Below are positions 17,601 through 27,402 of a stretch of 64,000 bases of DNA, one piece after another (the first letter of the stretch is position 1; each line of letters starts with the position of its first letter). A model generated the notes under the pieces. That model saw only the letters and a program-made list of their open reading frames with translations, did not search any database and was not told where the DNA came from. The DNA lies in assembly GCA_019638185.1 (NCBI GenBank), contig JAHBUH010000007.1:62001-126000 (forward strand). Reading direction: 5' to 3'. Source of the stretch: Leadbetterella sp. (GTDB taxonomy: Bacteria > Bacteroidota > Bacteroidia > Cytophagales > Spirosomataceae). The translations under genes were made by a program, and so were the position numbers.

Positions 17601-18484
17601 TTCCGGTACCGGGTTTTCAGCAGGTTCAGCATATACACGTTCACCTCCCACTGGTTCACCAGCGGCTGGCGGGTATAGGGCAATGTGGGCAGGTAGGTAG
17701 GCGGCCCGAACTCCGTCAGGAAAGTGAGCTGCTTTTTCCCGCTGGCCAGCTGGTACTTCACAGCGGCATCCCACCATCCCAGGTGCCGGCTAACCGCATT
17801 TTCCCATTCCGGCGCCCGCGGATCATTCACCTGCGGCCCCTGCTGATGCCCCACCCGGGCATGAATATGGCGGGTACGCTGTAACGCCCCGTCTACCGTT
17901 TCGGCCTGGTCTTCCAGCAGCGACTCGTGAACGTTCGTCCAGTGGCTGATGTCGAGCGTCAGCTTCATTTCCGGGTACTTTTTCAGGAATCCGGCCGTAA
18001 CCGGGGCCGAATAACACATCCGTCCCCTATGCGTTTCATGCAGGATCTCCGTTTTTCCTGTCTTTTCCAGGCTGAACTCGATAAAGCGGGCATTCTGCTC
18101 AAACGTAAAAAAATCCTTGCCCGAATGACTGTTGATGTAGAGCGGTTCCCATTCCAGGGCCTGCTCCACGGCCCCCTTGTATTGTTCAAAATGGGTTTTA
18201 AAATCGGCACCGCTACCGCCACACAGGAACCCTACTTTCAGGCCGTATTCTTTCAGGGCCTCCCGCAGGCGCTGCCTTTCTGCCGCATCCGAAGACCACC
18301 ATACTTCTATTCCGTCATAGCCGGCCTCGCGGGCTTTCCGGCAAAAGGCGCGTGTATCGCCTTCAAAACCCCAGTTGGTAGCCAGAACCACCACTTCGGC
18401 ATCCGCATTCATCTTAACCGGCCCGCTCATGGTCAGCGCCATGGCCCCGCCGGCCGATTGACCTATAAATTCTCTCCTGTTCAT
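17597..18484 (-). CDS. Sugar phosphate isomerase/epimerase-like TIM-barrel protein
   Basis: 295 residues with a Tat-like N-terminus (MNRREFIGQSAGGAMAL), so likely periplasmic. The core is a xylose-isomerase-like TIM barrel: GYDGIEVWW strand, the metal-binding-type segments YINSHSG, EILHETHRGR, LTLDISHW and HIHARVGH. Substrate unknown; neighbours suggest a carbohydrate or polyol. It is followed by the cytochrome/LRR gene with an ATGA overlap and preceded, after 113 bases, by the DUF1501 gene, so it belongs to the same operon or its immediate extension. Confidence 0.85.
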   Translation of the reverse strand: MNRREFIGQSAGGAMALTMSGPVKMNADAEVVVLATNWGFEGDTRAFCRKAREAGYDGIEVWWSSDAAERQRLREALKEYGLKVGFLCGGSGADFKTHFEQYKGAVEQALEWEPLYINSHSGKDFFTFEQNARFIEFSLEKTGKTEILHETHRGRMCYSAPVTAGFLKKYPEMKLTLDISHWTNVHESLLEDQAETVDGALQRTRHIHARVGHQQGPQVNDPRAPEWENAVSRHLGWWDAAVKYQLASGKKQLTFLTEFGPPTYLPTLPYTRQPLVNQWEVNVYMLNLLKTRYRK

Positions 18485-18597
18485 TTTTTTAATTTTTTGC
18501 TATTAGACGTTAGAAAAAAGCTGCTGAAAACCGGCCGTAGGCAAACGGCCTGACTAATCGCTGACAAACACCTGTCTAATTTCTAACAATTAACTTC

Positions 18598-20079
18598 TTA
18601 TCCTGTAATCTCTTTCACCACCTTTCCCGCCACGTCGGTCAGCCGAAACGGCCGTCCCTGAAACTCGTACGTAAACTGCTCATGGTCAAAACCCAGCTGA
18701 TGCAGCACCGTAGCGTGTACGTCGTGCGGGTTCAGTTTACCCGAAACCGCCGAATAACCTATTTCGTCGGTTTCACCATAAGTCACTCCCGGCCGGATTC
18801 CGCCCCCGGCCATCCACATGGTAAAGGCTTCGGCGTGATGGTCCCGGCCTTTAAAGGCATTGGGTTTCCCTTCCCGGTTTTCGGCCATAGGTGTTCTGCC
18901 AAACTCCCCACCCCAGACAATCAGCGTATCATCCAGCAGGCCGCGCTGCTTCAGGTCCAGGATCAGGGCGGTGGTGGCCTGGTCTATGGACCGGCACTTC
19001 TCCTTCAGCCCGGTATCCACGGATTCACTGGCCTGCGTACCGTGCATGTCCCAGCCCCAGTCGTACAGCTGCACAAACCGCACCCCGTTCTCCACCAGCT
19101 TGCGGGCCAGCAGGACATTATTGGCAAAGCTGGTTTTCCCGGGCTCCGTCCCGTACATTTTATGGATATACTCCGGTTCATTATGGATGTCAAAAACCTC
19201 AGGCGCTGCGATCTGCATCCGGTAAGCCATCTCGTACTGGTTGATCCGGCTAAGGATCTCCGGGTCACCGTATTCCTTGTATTCCTGGCGGTTGATCTCG
19301 GTAATGGCATCAATAGACGCCTTTCGCAGATCACGGTTTATGCCATCAGGATCCTTAATAAAAAGCACGGGATCCCCCTCTGAGCGGCATTGCACCCCCT
19401 GGTACACCGACGGCAGGAACCCGCTGCCCCAGATGCTTTTCCCGGCATCGGGGTTCTGTCCGCCGGAGGTCAGCACCACAAAAGCCGGCAGATCACTGTT
19501 TTCCGAACCCAGCCCATAAGTCACCCATGAGCCCAGGCTGGGCCTCCCCAGCCGGGCGCCTCCCGTCTGCATCATCAGTTGGGCCGGCGCATGATTAAAC
19601 TGGTCCGTACTGACGGCTTTCATAAAGCTCAGCTCGTCAGCCACACCGCTCAAATGCGGGAGGTAATTGCTGATCCATGCGCCCGACTGCCCGTGTTGGC
19701 TGAACTTCGCCTGGGAGCCCAGCATCTTGGGAACGCCCCGGATGAAGGCAAACCGTTTCCCTTCCAGGAACGACTGCGGGCAATCCTGCCCATCCAGTAA
19801 GGCCAGGTCAGGTTTATAATCAAAGAGCTCCAGCTGTGAAGGCGCCCCGGCCATGTGCAGGTAGATCACCGAGCGGGCCTTAGGAGCAAAATGCGGCGGC
19901 CGCGCCGCCAGGGGATTCCGGGGATCAAAAGCCGGGCCCGCAGCCTTTCCGCCGGATCCGCAGGAAAAAAGGGAACCCAGCGCCAGGCCACCCAGGCCCA
20001 TAAAGCTGCCTTTCAGGAAATTCCGGCGGGTTTCCATTTCCAGGTTACGCCAGTAGGCTTCTTTTAAGATCTTTTCCAT
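18598..20079 (-). CDS. DUF1501 family protein (sulfatase-fold, Tat-exported)
   Basis: 493 residues. Twin-arginine signal METRRNFLKGSFMGLGGLALG around residues 15-35. The body matches the DUF1501 family: IYLHMAGAPSQLELFDYKP, GSWVTYGLGSEN, IVWGGEFGRTP and DHHAEAFTMWMAGGGIRPG. The fold is related to sulfatases and phosphatases, but the biochemical role is not established. The family nearly always sits beside a DUF1549/DUF1553 cytochrome protein, as here, with a one-base overlap. A later ATG (20037) would give a shorter signal peptide. Confidence 0.9.
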   Translation of the reverse strand: MEKILKEAYWRNLEMETRRNFLKGSFMGLGGLALGSLFSCGSGGKAAGPAFDPRNPLAARPPHFAPKARSVIYLHMAGAPSQLELFDYKPDLALLDGQDCPQSFLEGKRFAFIRGVPKMLGSQAKFSQHGQSGAWISNYLPHLSGVADELSFMKAVSTDQFNHAPAQLMMQTGGARLGRPSLGSWVTYGLGSENSDLPAFVVLTSGGQNPDAGKSIWGSGFLPSVYQGVQCRSEGDPVLFIKDPDGINRDLRKASIDAITEINRQEYKEYGDPEILSRINQYEMAYRMQIAAPEVFDIHNEPEYIHKMYGTEPGKTSFANNVLLARKLVENGVRFVQLYDWGWDMHGTQASESVDTGLKEKCRSIDQATTALILDLKQRGLLDDTLIVWGGEFGRTPMAENREGKPNAFKGRDHHAEAFTMWMAGGGIRPGVTYGETDEIGYSAVSGKLNPHDVHATVLHQLGFDHEQFTYEFQGRPFRLTDVAGKVVKEITG

Positions 20080-22802
20080 CAGGTTTTGGTAATTACTTCA
20101 TCCAGGTTAAGAATAGTGTTTGCCACCAGCACCATGGCGGCCAGCCGGGCATCCGTACCCGCCGTGAGGGCCCGGCATTGGGCCGGATCCTTCCGGTAAG
20201 TGTTGTAGGCCTTTTCATAAAGGCGCACCAGGGCCAATCGCTTCTCCGGCGAAATGCGTTTCCCGGTAGCCATTTTATAAGCAATATCAATGTACTTTTC
20301 GGGGGCACCCGGCTGAGGGGTGCCCGGCTGAGGGGTGCCCGGCCCCGCCGCCATCGCCCGCCGCGCCAGGTGCACCGACAGATCCACAAAAACCGAATCA
20401 TTCAGTGTCACCAGGGCCTGAAGCGGCGTATTGGTCCGGATGCGCCGGGAAAGACAGATATCGCGGCCCGTTCCGTCAAAGGTCACCATGCTGGGATAAG
20501 GGCTGGTCCGCTTCATAAACGTATAAATGGCCCGGCGGTACTGCTGGCCGTCGGTAGACATCTTCCACTTATCGCTGCTATAGGGGCTGTTCCAGATCCC
20601 CTCCGGCTGGTAAGGCATCACCGGTGGACCGTACATCTGCGGGTTCAGTGCCCCGCTTACTGCCAGGGCCTGATCACGGATCTGCTCGGCAGAAAGCCGC
20701 ACCCGCGGCCCCCGCACCAGGAACCGGTTATAGGGATCCTTCTGCAGCTTCTCCGGCGTCACCCCGGAATCCTGGCGGTACGTTTCAGACACCAGGATGG
20801 CCCGCACCAGCTTCTTCAATGACCACCGGTATTCGTGCATAAACCGGTAAGACAAATAATCCAGCAGCTCACGGTTAACAGGCGCGGCCCCCTGGGAGCC
20901 AAAGTCCTCCAGCGTTTCCACCAGGCCCTGGCCAAAGAGCTGCTCCCATACGCGGTTTACCATGGTACGGGCCACCAGCGGATTCTCTTCCGAGGTCATC
21001 CACTGCGCCATCCCGAGGCGATTCTGCGGCTGACCGGGTTTCAGACTGCCCAGCAACGCCGGAACACCCGGGCTCACTTCTTTGCCCGGGCTTAGCCAGC
21101 TTCCCCGCTCAAAAACATGGGTTTTGCGCTTAAAATCGGCCGGGTTTTCTATCATCACGGGGGTCTGCTCTACCCCCGCATTTAAGAGTTCCCAGAAATC
21201 AGCCGTAAAACTCCGGCTGCGGGCATCTCCGCCGGCAGGCAGCCCCACCGTAAAATACAGCCAGTCAAACATCATCCCCGTAGCATTAGGGTCTTGTAGC
21301 ACCGGGCTGCGGTACACGGCATAAATATCGTGCGTGCCCTCGGTCTTTTTCAGCGGAATCTCTGCCAGCCGCCAGCCCTGTGACGCCCCCTTTACCGCTA
21401 GCCGGCCCACCACCGGCCCGGCCGGGCCATCTGCCCGCAGTTCCAGGGTGCCCTCTACCCCGTGCGAAAGCCGGAGGATAACGGCATTTTTACCCGACAG
21501 GTTCACTTGCTGCAAACGGGCCGAAGACCGGTTCCGCAGCGCCAGCCACTTGGTATCGGCCAGCTCGGCATTCACAAACTCATCAAAAACAATGGAATTA
21601 TACGAAGGTTGAAGGGTTTTCAGGAACATCACCAGCTCCTTTTGCTGCTGCGGCGAGACCTTCTCCCTCAGCCAGCCGCCCAGGGCCTCCAGCTTTTGCA
21701 GCCGGGTGCTGTCGTAATGCCGGAACACCGGGTAGTCGGCATACGTATCTTCATCGCGTGAATTATTGAAAAAAGCCATGAACTTAAAATACTCTTCGTG
21801 CCGGAACTGGTCATACGGGTGGCTATGGCACTGCACACAGGCAAACGTAGTACTCATCAGGGTCTCCCAGGTGGTATTCACCCGGTCTATCACCGCCTCC
21901 GTGCGGAACTCCTCGTTATTGGTGCCGCCCTCATCATTAGTCATGGTATTACGATGAAAGGCCGTGGCAATCAGCTGGTCTTCAGTAGGATCCGGCAGGA
22001 GGTCACCGGCCAGCTGCTCGGTCAGGAAACGGTCATACGGCATATCTGCATTAAAAGCCCGGATCAGCCAGTCGCGGTACCGCCAGATATTCCTGCGCCC
22101 GTCTCTTTCATAGCCTTTGGTATCGGCGTAGCGCGCCAGGTCCAGCCACATCGAGGCCCATTTTTCACCGTAAGCAGGCAGGGCCAGCAGTTGATCCACA
22201 TAGCCGGGAAAATCCTTTGTACGGGCATACGCCGCCACCAGGTTTTCCGGCGCCGGCAGCCCGGTAACATCCAGGGCAGCCCGCCGGAGCAGGTCTTCAT
22301 CTGACGCACGGCCGGCCGGCGTAAGTCCCTCCTTTCGGGCATTACTCCAGATAAACCGGTCAATATCCGTCTTCGCCCACTTCCCATCGGCATCCGGCAC
22401 CACCGGTTTTTTCACCTTCTCATAAGCCCAGTGCGATCCCCACTCAGCCCCCTGGTCTATCCATCGCGTGAGGAGGCTGATCTCCTCTGCACTGAGCGGG
22501 TCTTTCTGGTAAGGCATCCGTTCTTCCGGATCATGCAGGCTGAGGCGACGGATAAACTCGCTGCCAGAAGCATTGCCCGGGATGATGCCGTATTTTCCTG
22601 ATTTCCCTTTGCCTAAAGCCTCCTCCCGATAAAGCAAACTGTAATTACTTTGCATCTTCACGCCACCGTGACAGCTGATGCAGTGTTTATTCAAAATGGG
22701 TTTTACCTGGGTGGTATAATCGATCTTCCCTCCCGGTGGGTTACATCCGGTCAGAAAAATCCAGAGAGCTGATACGGTTAACTTCAGCAAGTTTGCTTTC
22801 AT
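20079..22802 (-). CDS. PSCyt1-DUF1549-DUF1553 cytochrome protein
   Basis: 907 residues with a lipoprotein-type signal (WIFLTGCNPPGG). Residues about 27-110 form a cytochrome c domain with heme site CISCHGG. DUF1549 follows, with a second CxxCH-like site CVQCHSHPYDQF. The C-terminal third is DUF1553 (LVARTMVNRVWEQLFGQGLVETLEDFG, RLSAEQIRDQALAVSG, RRIRTNTPLQALVTLND). The family is common in Planctomycetes, Verrucomicrobia and some Bacteroidota and is linked to polysaccharide or sugar oxidation in the periplasm, without a proven reaction. A GTPQPG repeat near residue 830 is an odd, coding-neutral microduplication. First gene of the operon. Confidence 0.9.
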   Translation of the reverse strand: MKANLLKLTVSALWIFLTGCNPPGGKIDYTTQVKPILNKHCISCHGGVKMQSNYSLLYREEALGKGKSGKYGIIPGNASGSEFIRRLSLHDPEERMPYQKDPLSAEEISLLTRWIDQGAEWGSHWAYEKVKKPVVPDADGKWAKTDIDRFIWSNARKEGLTPAGRASDEDLLRRAALDVTGLPAPENLVAAYARTKDFPGYVDQLLALPAYGEKWASMWLDLARYADTKGYERDGRRNIWRYRDWLIRAFNADMPYDRFLTEQLAGDLLPDPTEDQLIATAFHRNTMTNDEGGTNNEEFRTEAVIDRVNTTWETLMSTTFACVQCHSHPYDQFRHEEYFKFMAFFNNSRDEDTYADYPVFRHYDSTRLQKLEALGGWLREKVSPQQQKELVMFLKTLQPSYNSIVFDEFVNAELADTKWLALRNRSSARLQQVNLSGKNAVILRLSHGVEGTLELRADGPAGPVVGRLAVKGASQGWRLAEIPLKKTEGTHDIYAVYRSPVLQDPNATGMMFDWLYFTVGLPAGGDARSRSFTADFWELLNAGVEQTPVMIENPADFKRKTHVFERGSWLSPGKEVSPGVPALLGSLKPGQPQNRLGMAQWMTSEENPLVARTMVNRVWEQLFGQGLVETLEDFGSQGAAPVNRELLDYLSYRFMHEYRWSLKKLVRAILVSETYRQDSGVTPEKLQKDPYNRFLVRGPRVRLSAEQIRDQALAVSGALNPQMYGPPVMPYQPEGIWNSPYSSDKWKMSTDGQQYRRAIYTFMKRTSPYPSMVTFDGTGRDICLSRRIRTNTPLQALVTLNDSVFVDLSVHLARRAMAAGPGTPQPGTPQPGAPEKYIDIAYKMATGKRISPEKRLALVRLYEKAYNTYRKDPAQCRALTAGTDARLAAMVLVANTILNLDEVITKT

Positions 22803-23065
22803 CAGGGTTGGGATCTTTTTGCGGAAATCGCAAAAACTTAATTTCTCCCTGAAAATTACAATTATTTATTCAATATACAATAAAATCCACCTCCTTCCGG
22901 TAGTCGGCTTTCCCCTACCCCGGAAAGCCGTTGCCATCGTGTATATTTCCCGGGAACCCTCCCCCGGGAAGAAATACCCCCCGGCTCTGATTTAACTATT
23001 TACGCCAAATATTACCGTCCCTTTTAATTTCCTGCGTACTTTTATAGCCGGATAACCCCTGTTTT
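22803..23065. promoter_or_regulatory. Divergent intergenic region with three inverted repeats
   Basis: The gap between the PSCyt operon and the amidohydrolase gene holds three perfect inverted repeats: TTTTTGCG/CGCAAAAA (22816-22836, in the operon leader), CGGCTTTCC/GGAAAGCCG (22905-22930), and TTCCCGGG/CCCGGGAA (22947-22970). The first is placed like an operator. The two GC-rich ones could form hairpins or bind a regulator shared by the divergent units. No clear TAnnTTTG is seen for either side. Confidence 0.45.
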
Positions 23066-24730
23066 ATGCGCTACCTGCTCATTCTTTTCCTCTTTCTTTC
23101 CGCCTGCCAGAAAAAGGCGGAATACGACGTCCTCATCCGAAACGGAAAGATTTACGACGGCTCCGGCACCGAGCCTTTTATCGGCGATGTAGCCATCAAA
23201 GACGATAAAATAGTATACGTAGGCCCCACCCTGAAAGATGTCCGCGCCAGGATACTGGTGGATGCCACCGGTAAAATCGTGTCGCCGGGTTTTGTCAATA
23301 TGCTGAGCTGGAGTAACGAAAGCCTCATCCAGGACGGCCGCGCCCTCAGCGGGATAAAACAGGGGGTGACCCTGGAAGTCATGGGCGAAGGTGACTCCAT
23401 GGGGCCATTCAGCAATGCTCAGAAAAAATACAACGAGGAAAACCAGGGGCGCATTAAATATAAAGTCACCTGGACCACCCTGGGCCAGTATCTCCGCTTC
23501 CTGGAGAAAAAAGGAGTTTCTACGAACGTAGCTTCATTTGTAGGCGCCGAGACCATCAGGGTTCATGAGCTGGGTTTTACGGACCGTAAACCTTCTCCCC
23601 AGGAACTGATGCGTATGAAAAACCTGGTCAGCCAGGCCATGCAGGAAGGTGCCATGGGCCTGAGCTCCGCCCTCATCTATGCCCCCGGCTCCTACGCCGC
23701 CACGGAAGAGCTGACGGCCCTGGCCAAAGCCGTGGCACCCCATAACGGCATGTACATTTCCCACCTGCGAAGCGAAGGAAACCGGATAGACCAGGCGTTG
23801 AACGAGCTCATCACCATTGCCCGTGAAGCCCGGATCCCGGCAGAAGTCTATCACCTTAAAATGGCCGGGAAAGACAACTGGCACAAGCTGGATGCCATGC
23901 TTCATAAAATAGACAGCGCCAATAAAGCCGGCCTGACCATTACCACCAATATGTATAACTACACCGCCGGCGCCACCGGCCTTGATGCCGCCATGCCTAC
24001 CTGGGTGCAGGAAGGCGGACTGGCCGAATGGCGCAAAAGGCTACGCGACCCCGCCATCCGGCAAAAAGTGGGCCTGGAAATGCAGACCGCCCAGAAGGGC
24101 TGGGAGAACCTTTGCCTTGCCGCCGGACCCGACAAATCCCTGCTCATCGGCTTCAAACAGGATTCCCTGGAAAAATACATCGGGAAAACCCTCACCGAGG
24201 TTTCGGAGATGCGTGGAACCCCCTGGTACGAGACCGCCATGGACCTGGTCATCCAGGATAATTCCCGCGTGGGCGTGGTCTACTTCATGATGTCAGAAGA
24301 AAATGTAAAACGCCAGATCGCCCTGCCTTACATGACCTTCGGGTCCGATGCCTCCTCCATAACCCCTGAAGGCGTTTTCCTGGAATCCAATGTGCACCCC
24401 CGCGCCTACGGAAACTTCACCCGCCTGATCCAGAAATACGTGCGGGATGAAAAAGTGCTCTCCCTGAGCCAGGCCATCCACAAGCTCACCGCCCTGCCCT
24501 GCGAGCGCCTGAAAATTAAAGGCCGGGGCCGCCTCCGGCCCGGTTATTATGCAGACGTGATCGTTTTTGACCTCGATAAAATGAAAGAAAACAGTACGTA
24601 CGAAAAGCCGCATCAGCTCTCAGAGGGCATGGAACAGGTATTTGTAAACGGGAAACAGGTATTGCGTGACGGCGCGCATACCGGCGTATTTCCCGGGAAA
24701 TTTGTGAAGGGGCCCGGCTATAAAAAATAA
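23066..24730 (+). CDS. Amidohydrolase, N-acyl-D-amino-acid deacylase-like
   Basis: 554 residues, a lipoprotein or exported protein (MRYLLILFLFLSACQKK). The fold is the D-aminoacylase branch of amidohydrolases: VLIRNGKIYDGSG, DATGKIVSPGF, GLSSALIYAPGSYA, the metal-site-type YHLKMAGKDN, FGSDASS near the end and RLRPGYYADVIVFD. The canonical HxH after PGF is absent: here the sequence is PGFVNMLSWSNESL. I recall a sub-family with the same NMLSW motif, so this is probably a family trait rather than damage. Annotated enzymes release D-amino acids from N-acyl forms; the actual substrate is uncertain. Confidence 0.85.
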   Translation: MRYLLILFLFLSACQKKAEYDVLIRNGKIYDGSGTEPFIGDVAIKDDKIVYVGPTLKDVRARILVDATGKIVSPGFVNMLSWSNESLIQDGRALSGIKQGVTLEVMGEGDSMGPFSNAQKKYNEENQGRIKYKVTWTTLGQYLRFLEKKGVSTNVASFVGAETIRVHELGFTDRKPSPQELMRMKNLVSQAMQEGAMGLSSALIYAPGSYAATEELTALAKAVAPHNGMYISHLRSEGNRIDQALNELITIAREARIPAEVYHLKMAGKDNWHKLDAMLHKIDSANKAGLTITTNMYNYTAGATGLDAAMPTWVQEGGLAEWRKRLRDPAIRQKVGLEMQTAQKGWENLCLAAGPDKSLLIGFKQDSLEKYIGKTLTEVSEMRGTPWYETAMDLVIQDNSRVGVVYFMMSEENVKRQIALPYMTFGSDASSITPEGVFLESNVHPRAYGNFTRLIQKYVRDEKVLSLSQAIHKLTALPCERLKIKGRGRLRPGYYADVIVFDLDKMKENSTYEKPHQLSEGMEQVFVNGKQVLRDGAHTGVFPGKFVKGPGYKK

Positions 24731-24759
24731 CCGTTAACTAAATTCCGGGCAGATAAAAC

Positions 24760-24791
24760 TTGTCTTTATGCCGAAAAAACCTTTAGTTTTG
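24760..24791 (+). promoter_or_regulatory. Bacteroidota-type promoter before the lipoprotein gene
   Basis: TTG (24760-24762) and TAGTTTTG (24784-24791) are separated by 21 bases, matching the TTTG / TAnnTTTG arrangement. Predicted transcript start is near 24798, giving a leader of about 16 bases before the ATG at 24814. Confidence 0.6.
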
Positions 24792-24813
24792 TTTATACAT
24801 CAATAAAAAGGTT

Positions 24814-25692
24814 ATGAAAAGGATAAGTCTGTGGATGATGCTGGCCGGTACTATTTTCAGTTGTAAGGATACCTGGGTTCATCCCTGGCCTGACATTGCA
24901 GTGGCACCCGAAGAGCCTAAGCCGCAGATCGTTCATCCGCCCATCGACTTTCCCGTCAGTGAGACCAAAGAACCCTATTTTGAGCTCCACGATGCCGGTT
25001 TTGAGGCCTATCTCATTATGCTGAGCATTGACAGTGATAACCAGATCAATGGAAAAGTAAGCCGGGAAGACGTGACACAATTAAAAGAACTTACCCGCAC
25101 CTCCCCGGTATATCCTCTACACCCCATAGTGATCACCCAGAAAAAAGAATTTCTGGAACGCAAATACGGAAAAATACCGGAGATAGAATCTTTTGAAGAC
25201 ATAAAGCATCTGGAAAACATCAATCTTCTCGAAATATACGGGGGTAAAAATATAGATCTGACGCACAATAAAAACCTCGAAAAGATCAACTGGCGGGCGT
25301 CCAGGTTTGATGTCCTGGATTTAAGGGGCCTGGAAAATTTAAAAGAAGCGTATTTGGGAATGTCACCCATGCCCTCCGGCTATGGCTCTCCGGGTAAAGT
25401 TCTCCTTCACCTCAATTCATCTTTACAAGACTTTAAATACTGGGGGCTGACTCCGTCTATCGACTTTAGTGGTGCCAAAAACCTGAAAGTACTGCATTTT
25501 TCAGAAGCCGGGCATTATGCCGATACGGTGCTTGACCTTTCCGCGAACGTGCATCTGGAAGAGGTTTCTCTGCATACGGGTAGCGGCCACAAAGTTAAAG
25601 TGCTTATCTCACCGGAAAGCAAAGCCAAAATGGATCTTAATCCTGCCAAATGGTGGAAATCCGATAACCTGGAGTGGGTGGTAAAAAAATAA
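24814..25692 (+). CDS. Lipoprotein of unknown function with leucine-rich-like segments
   Basis: 292 residues. Signal with lipobox-like ending (MLAGTIFSCKD), so likely lipid-anchored. The middle part has repeated short strands of the kind seen in irregular leucine-rich repeats (LENINLLEIYGGKNIDLTHN, FDVLDLRGLENLKEAYLG, KNLKVLHFSEAGHY, LDLSANVHLEEVSLHTG). No catalytic motif. It stands alone, with its own promoter and a strong hairpin terminator at 25693-25734. Confidence 0.7.
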   Translation: MKRISLWMMLAGTIFSCKDTWVHPWPDIAVAPEEPKPQIVHPPIDFPVSETKEPYFELHDAGFEAYLIMLSIDSDNQINGKVSREDVTQLKELTRTSPVYPLHPIVITQKKEFLERKYGKIPEIESFEDIKHLENINLLEIYGGKNIDLTHNKNLEKINWRASRFDVLDLRGLENLKEAYLGMSPMPSGYGSPGKVLLHLNSSLQDFKYWGLTPSIDFSGAKNLKVLHFSEAGHYADTVLDLSANVHLEEVSLHTGSGHKVKVLISPESKAKMDLNPAKWWKSDNLEWVVKK

Positions 25693-25734
25693 CCACATAG
25701 TTACATAGAATTTTTTACCTATGTAACTATGTGG
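25693..25734. terminator. Bidirectional hairpin terminator
   Basis: CCACATAGTTACATAG (25693-25708) and CTATGTAACTATGTGG (25719-25734) are perfect 16-bp reverse complements with a 10-base loop. It sits between two convergent genes (lipoprotein on plus, rny on minus), so it can terminate both. Confidence 0.8.
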
Positions 25735-25753
25735 CTAAAATAACAATGTACTT

Positions 25754-27319
25754 CTACTTCGCGAAATTCACGCTCCGCATCTCCCGGATCACACATACCT
25801 TGATCTGTCCGGGATACTGCATTTCCTTCTCGATCTTCTGGGAGATATTGAACGACATCATGTTTGCATCCTCATCCGAAACATTCTCCGAGTCTACGAT
25901 CACCCTCAGCTCACGGCCGGCCTGGATGGCATAACACTTCTCCACGCCTTTGAACGAGAGCGCCAGGTCTTCCAGGTCACGCAGTCGCCGTGCGTAAGAT
26001 TCCATCATTTCGCGGCGTGCACCCGGTCTTGAACCCGAGATGGCGTCACATACCTGCACGATCGGCGAGATCAGCGAGGTCATCTCGATCTCATCGTGGT
26101 GGGCACCAATGGCGTTACATACTTCCGGGTTTTCCTTGTATTTCTTAGCCAGCTCCATACCCAGCAGCGCGTGCGGCAGGTCAGACTCCTCGTTATTCAC
26201 TTTACCGATATCGTGCAGCAGACCCGCCCGCTTAGCCAGCTTCACATTCAGGCCCATTTCCGAGGCCATGGCTGCACAAAGCTTGGCCACCTCGCGCGAG
26301 TGCTGGAGCAGGTTCTGGCCGTACGACGACCGGAAACGCATCCTGCCCACCATCTTGATCAGTTCGGGATGCAGACCGTGGATACCCAGGTCTATCACCG
26401 TACGCTCACCGATCTCGATGATCTCGTTATCAATATCCTTGCGGGTCTTGTTCACCACCTCCTCGATACGCGCCGGGTGGATCCGTCCGTCCTGCACCAG
26501 GCGGTGCATGGAAAGCCGCGCCACTTCCCTTCTTACAGGGTCAAAGCTGGAGATCACAATGGCCTCCGGGGTATCATCCACGATCACCTCCACACCGGTA
26601 GCCGCTTCCAGGGCGCGGATATTCCGGCCTTCCCGGCCAATGATCTTACCTTTGATCTCATCGCTTTCAATGTTGAAAACCGACACACAGTTCTCAATGG
26701 CCTGCTCAGCCGCTGTACGCTGTATGGTTTCAATCACGATCTTCTTGGCTTCTTTGGTGGCCGAGAGTTTGGCCTCCTCCATGGTCTGTTTGATGTAACT
26801 CGAAGCCTTCGTCTCTGCCTCCTGCTTCAGGGCCTCCACCAGCTCCTTCTTGGCCTGTTCAGCGGTAAGGTTAGCTATTTTCTCCAGCTGAACCACCTGC
26901 TGCTGGTGCATCTTTTCCGCTTCCTCCCGTTTTTTGGAGGCCAGGTCCATCTGCTCATTCAGCTTGGTGGTCTTATTGTTAAGATCGTTCTCCAGGCGCT
27001 TATTCTGCTCGATCTGCTGCGCAGCCTGCTGCTGCATCTGCTTCACCTTCTGTTCGTTCTGAGCGATCTGGTTTTTGCGGTTATTTGACTCCTCGTCAAA
27101 ACTGGCTTTCAGCTTCAGGAAATGCTCTTTCGCTTCCAGCATCTTGTCTTTTTTGACGCTTTCAGCGGTGTGGTTTGCATTTCTTACAATCTCATCGGCT
27201 TTCTTTTTGGCATCTTCTTCGAAGTTAGCCACCTTCTCTTTCATCAGGCTGTTGCCCAAAAAGTACCCCAGGGCCAGACCTGCGAGTAACGTTATTCCTG
27301 CGATTAAATAAACAGACAT
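25754..27319 (-). CDS. rny: Ribonuclease Y
   Basis: 521 residues, the normal length. N-terminal membrane anchor ([19 protein letters not shown]), a long coiled coil to about residue 200, a KH domain ([20 protein letters not shown]) and an HD domain ([18 protein letters not shown]). It is the membrane-bound endoribonuclease that starts decay of many mRNAs. Last gene of the pheT-coiled coil-zapA-rny unit, 83 bases after zapA with a small hairpin in the gap, so it may also have some independent expression. Confidence 0.97.
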   Translation of the reverse strand: MSVYLIAGITLLAGLALGYFLGNSLMKEKVANFEEDAKKKADEIVRNANHTAESVKKDKMLEAKEHFLKLKASFDEESNNRKNQIAQNEQKVKQMQQQAAQQIEQNKRLENDLNNKTTKLNEQMDLASKKREEAEKMHQQQVVQLEKIANLTAEQAKKELVEALKQEAETKASSYIKQTMEEAKLSATKEAKKIVIETIQRTAAEQAIENCVSVFNIESDEIKGKIIGREGRNIRALEAATGVEVIVDDTPEAIVISSFDPVRREVARLSMHRLVQDGRIHPARIEEVVNKTRKDIDNEIIEIGERTVIDLGIHGLHPELIKMVGRMRFRSSYGQNLLQHSREVAKLCAAMASEMGLNVKLAKRAGLLHDIGKVNNEESDLPHALLGMELAKKYKENPEVCNAIGAHHDEIEMTSLISPIVQVCDAISGSRPGARREMMESYARRLRDLEDLALSFKGVEKCYAIQAGRELRVIVDSENVSDEDANMMSFNISQKIEKEMQYPGQIKVCVIREMRSVNFAK

Positions 27320-27346
27320 TATAAATTTCTTTTAAAGATTAAAAAA

Positions 27347-27363
27347 TGAAACATCCTGTTTCA
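27347..27363 (-). terminator. Small hairpin between zapA and rny
   Basis: TGAAACA-TCC-TGTTTCA is a perfect 7-bp inverted repeat. On the minus strand it is followed by TTTTTTAATC, so it resembles a weak intrinsic terminator or attenuator that would lower rny expression relative to zapA. Confidence 0.4.
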
Positions 27364-27402
27364 CTTGATATCAAAAAAAGAAGATTTTAGACTTGGAGAA
27401 AA

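Noticed and set aside
17601-17777. Upstream extension of the cytochrome/LRR gene frame.
   Set aside because: It overlaps the TIM-barrel gene, and the inner ATG at 17600 gives the family-typical membrane N-terminus with an ATGA overlap.
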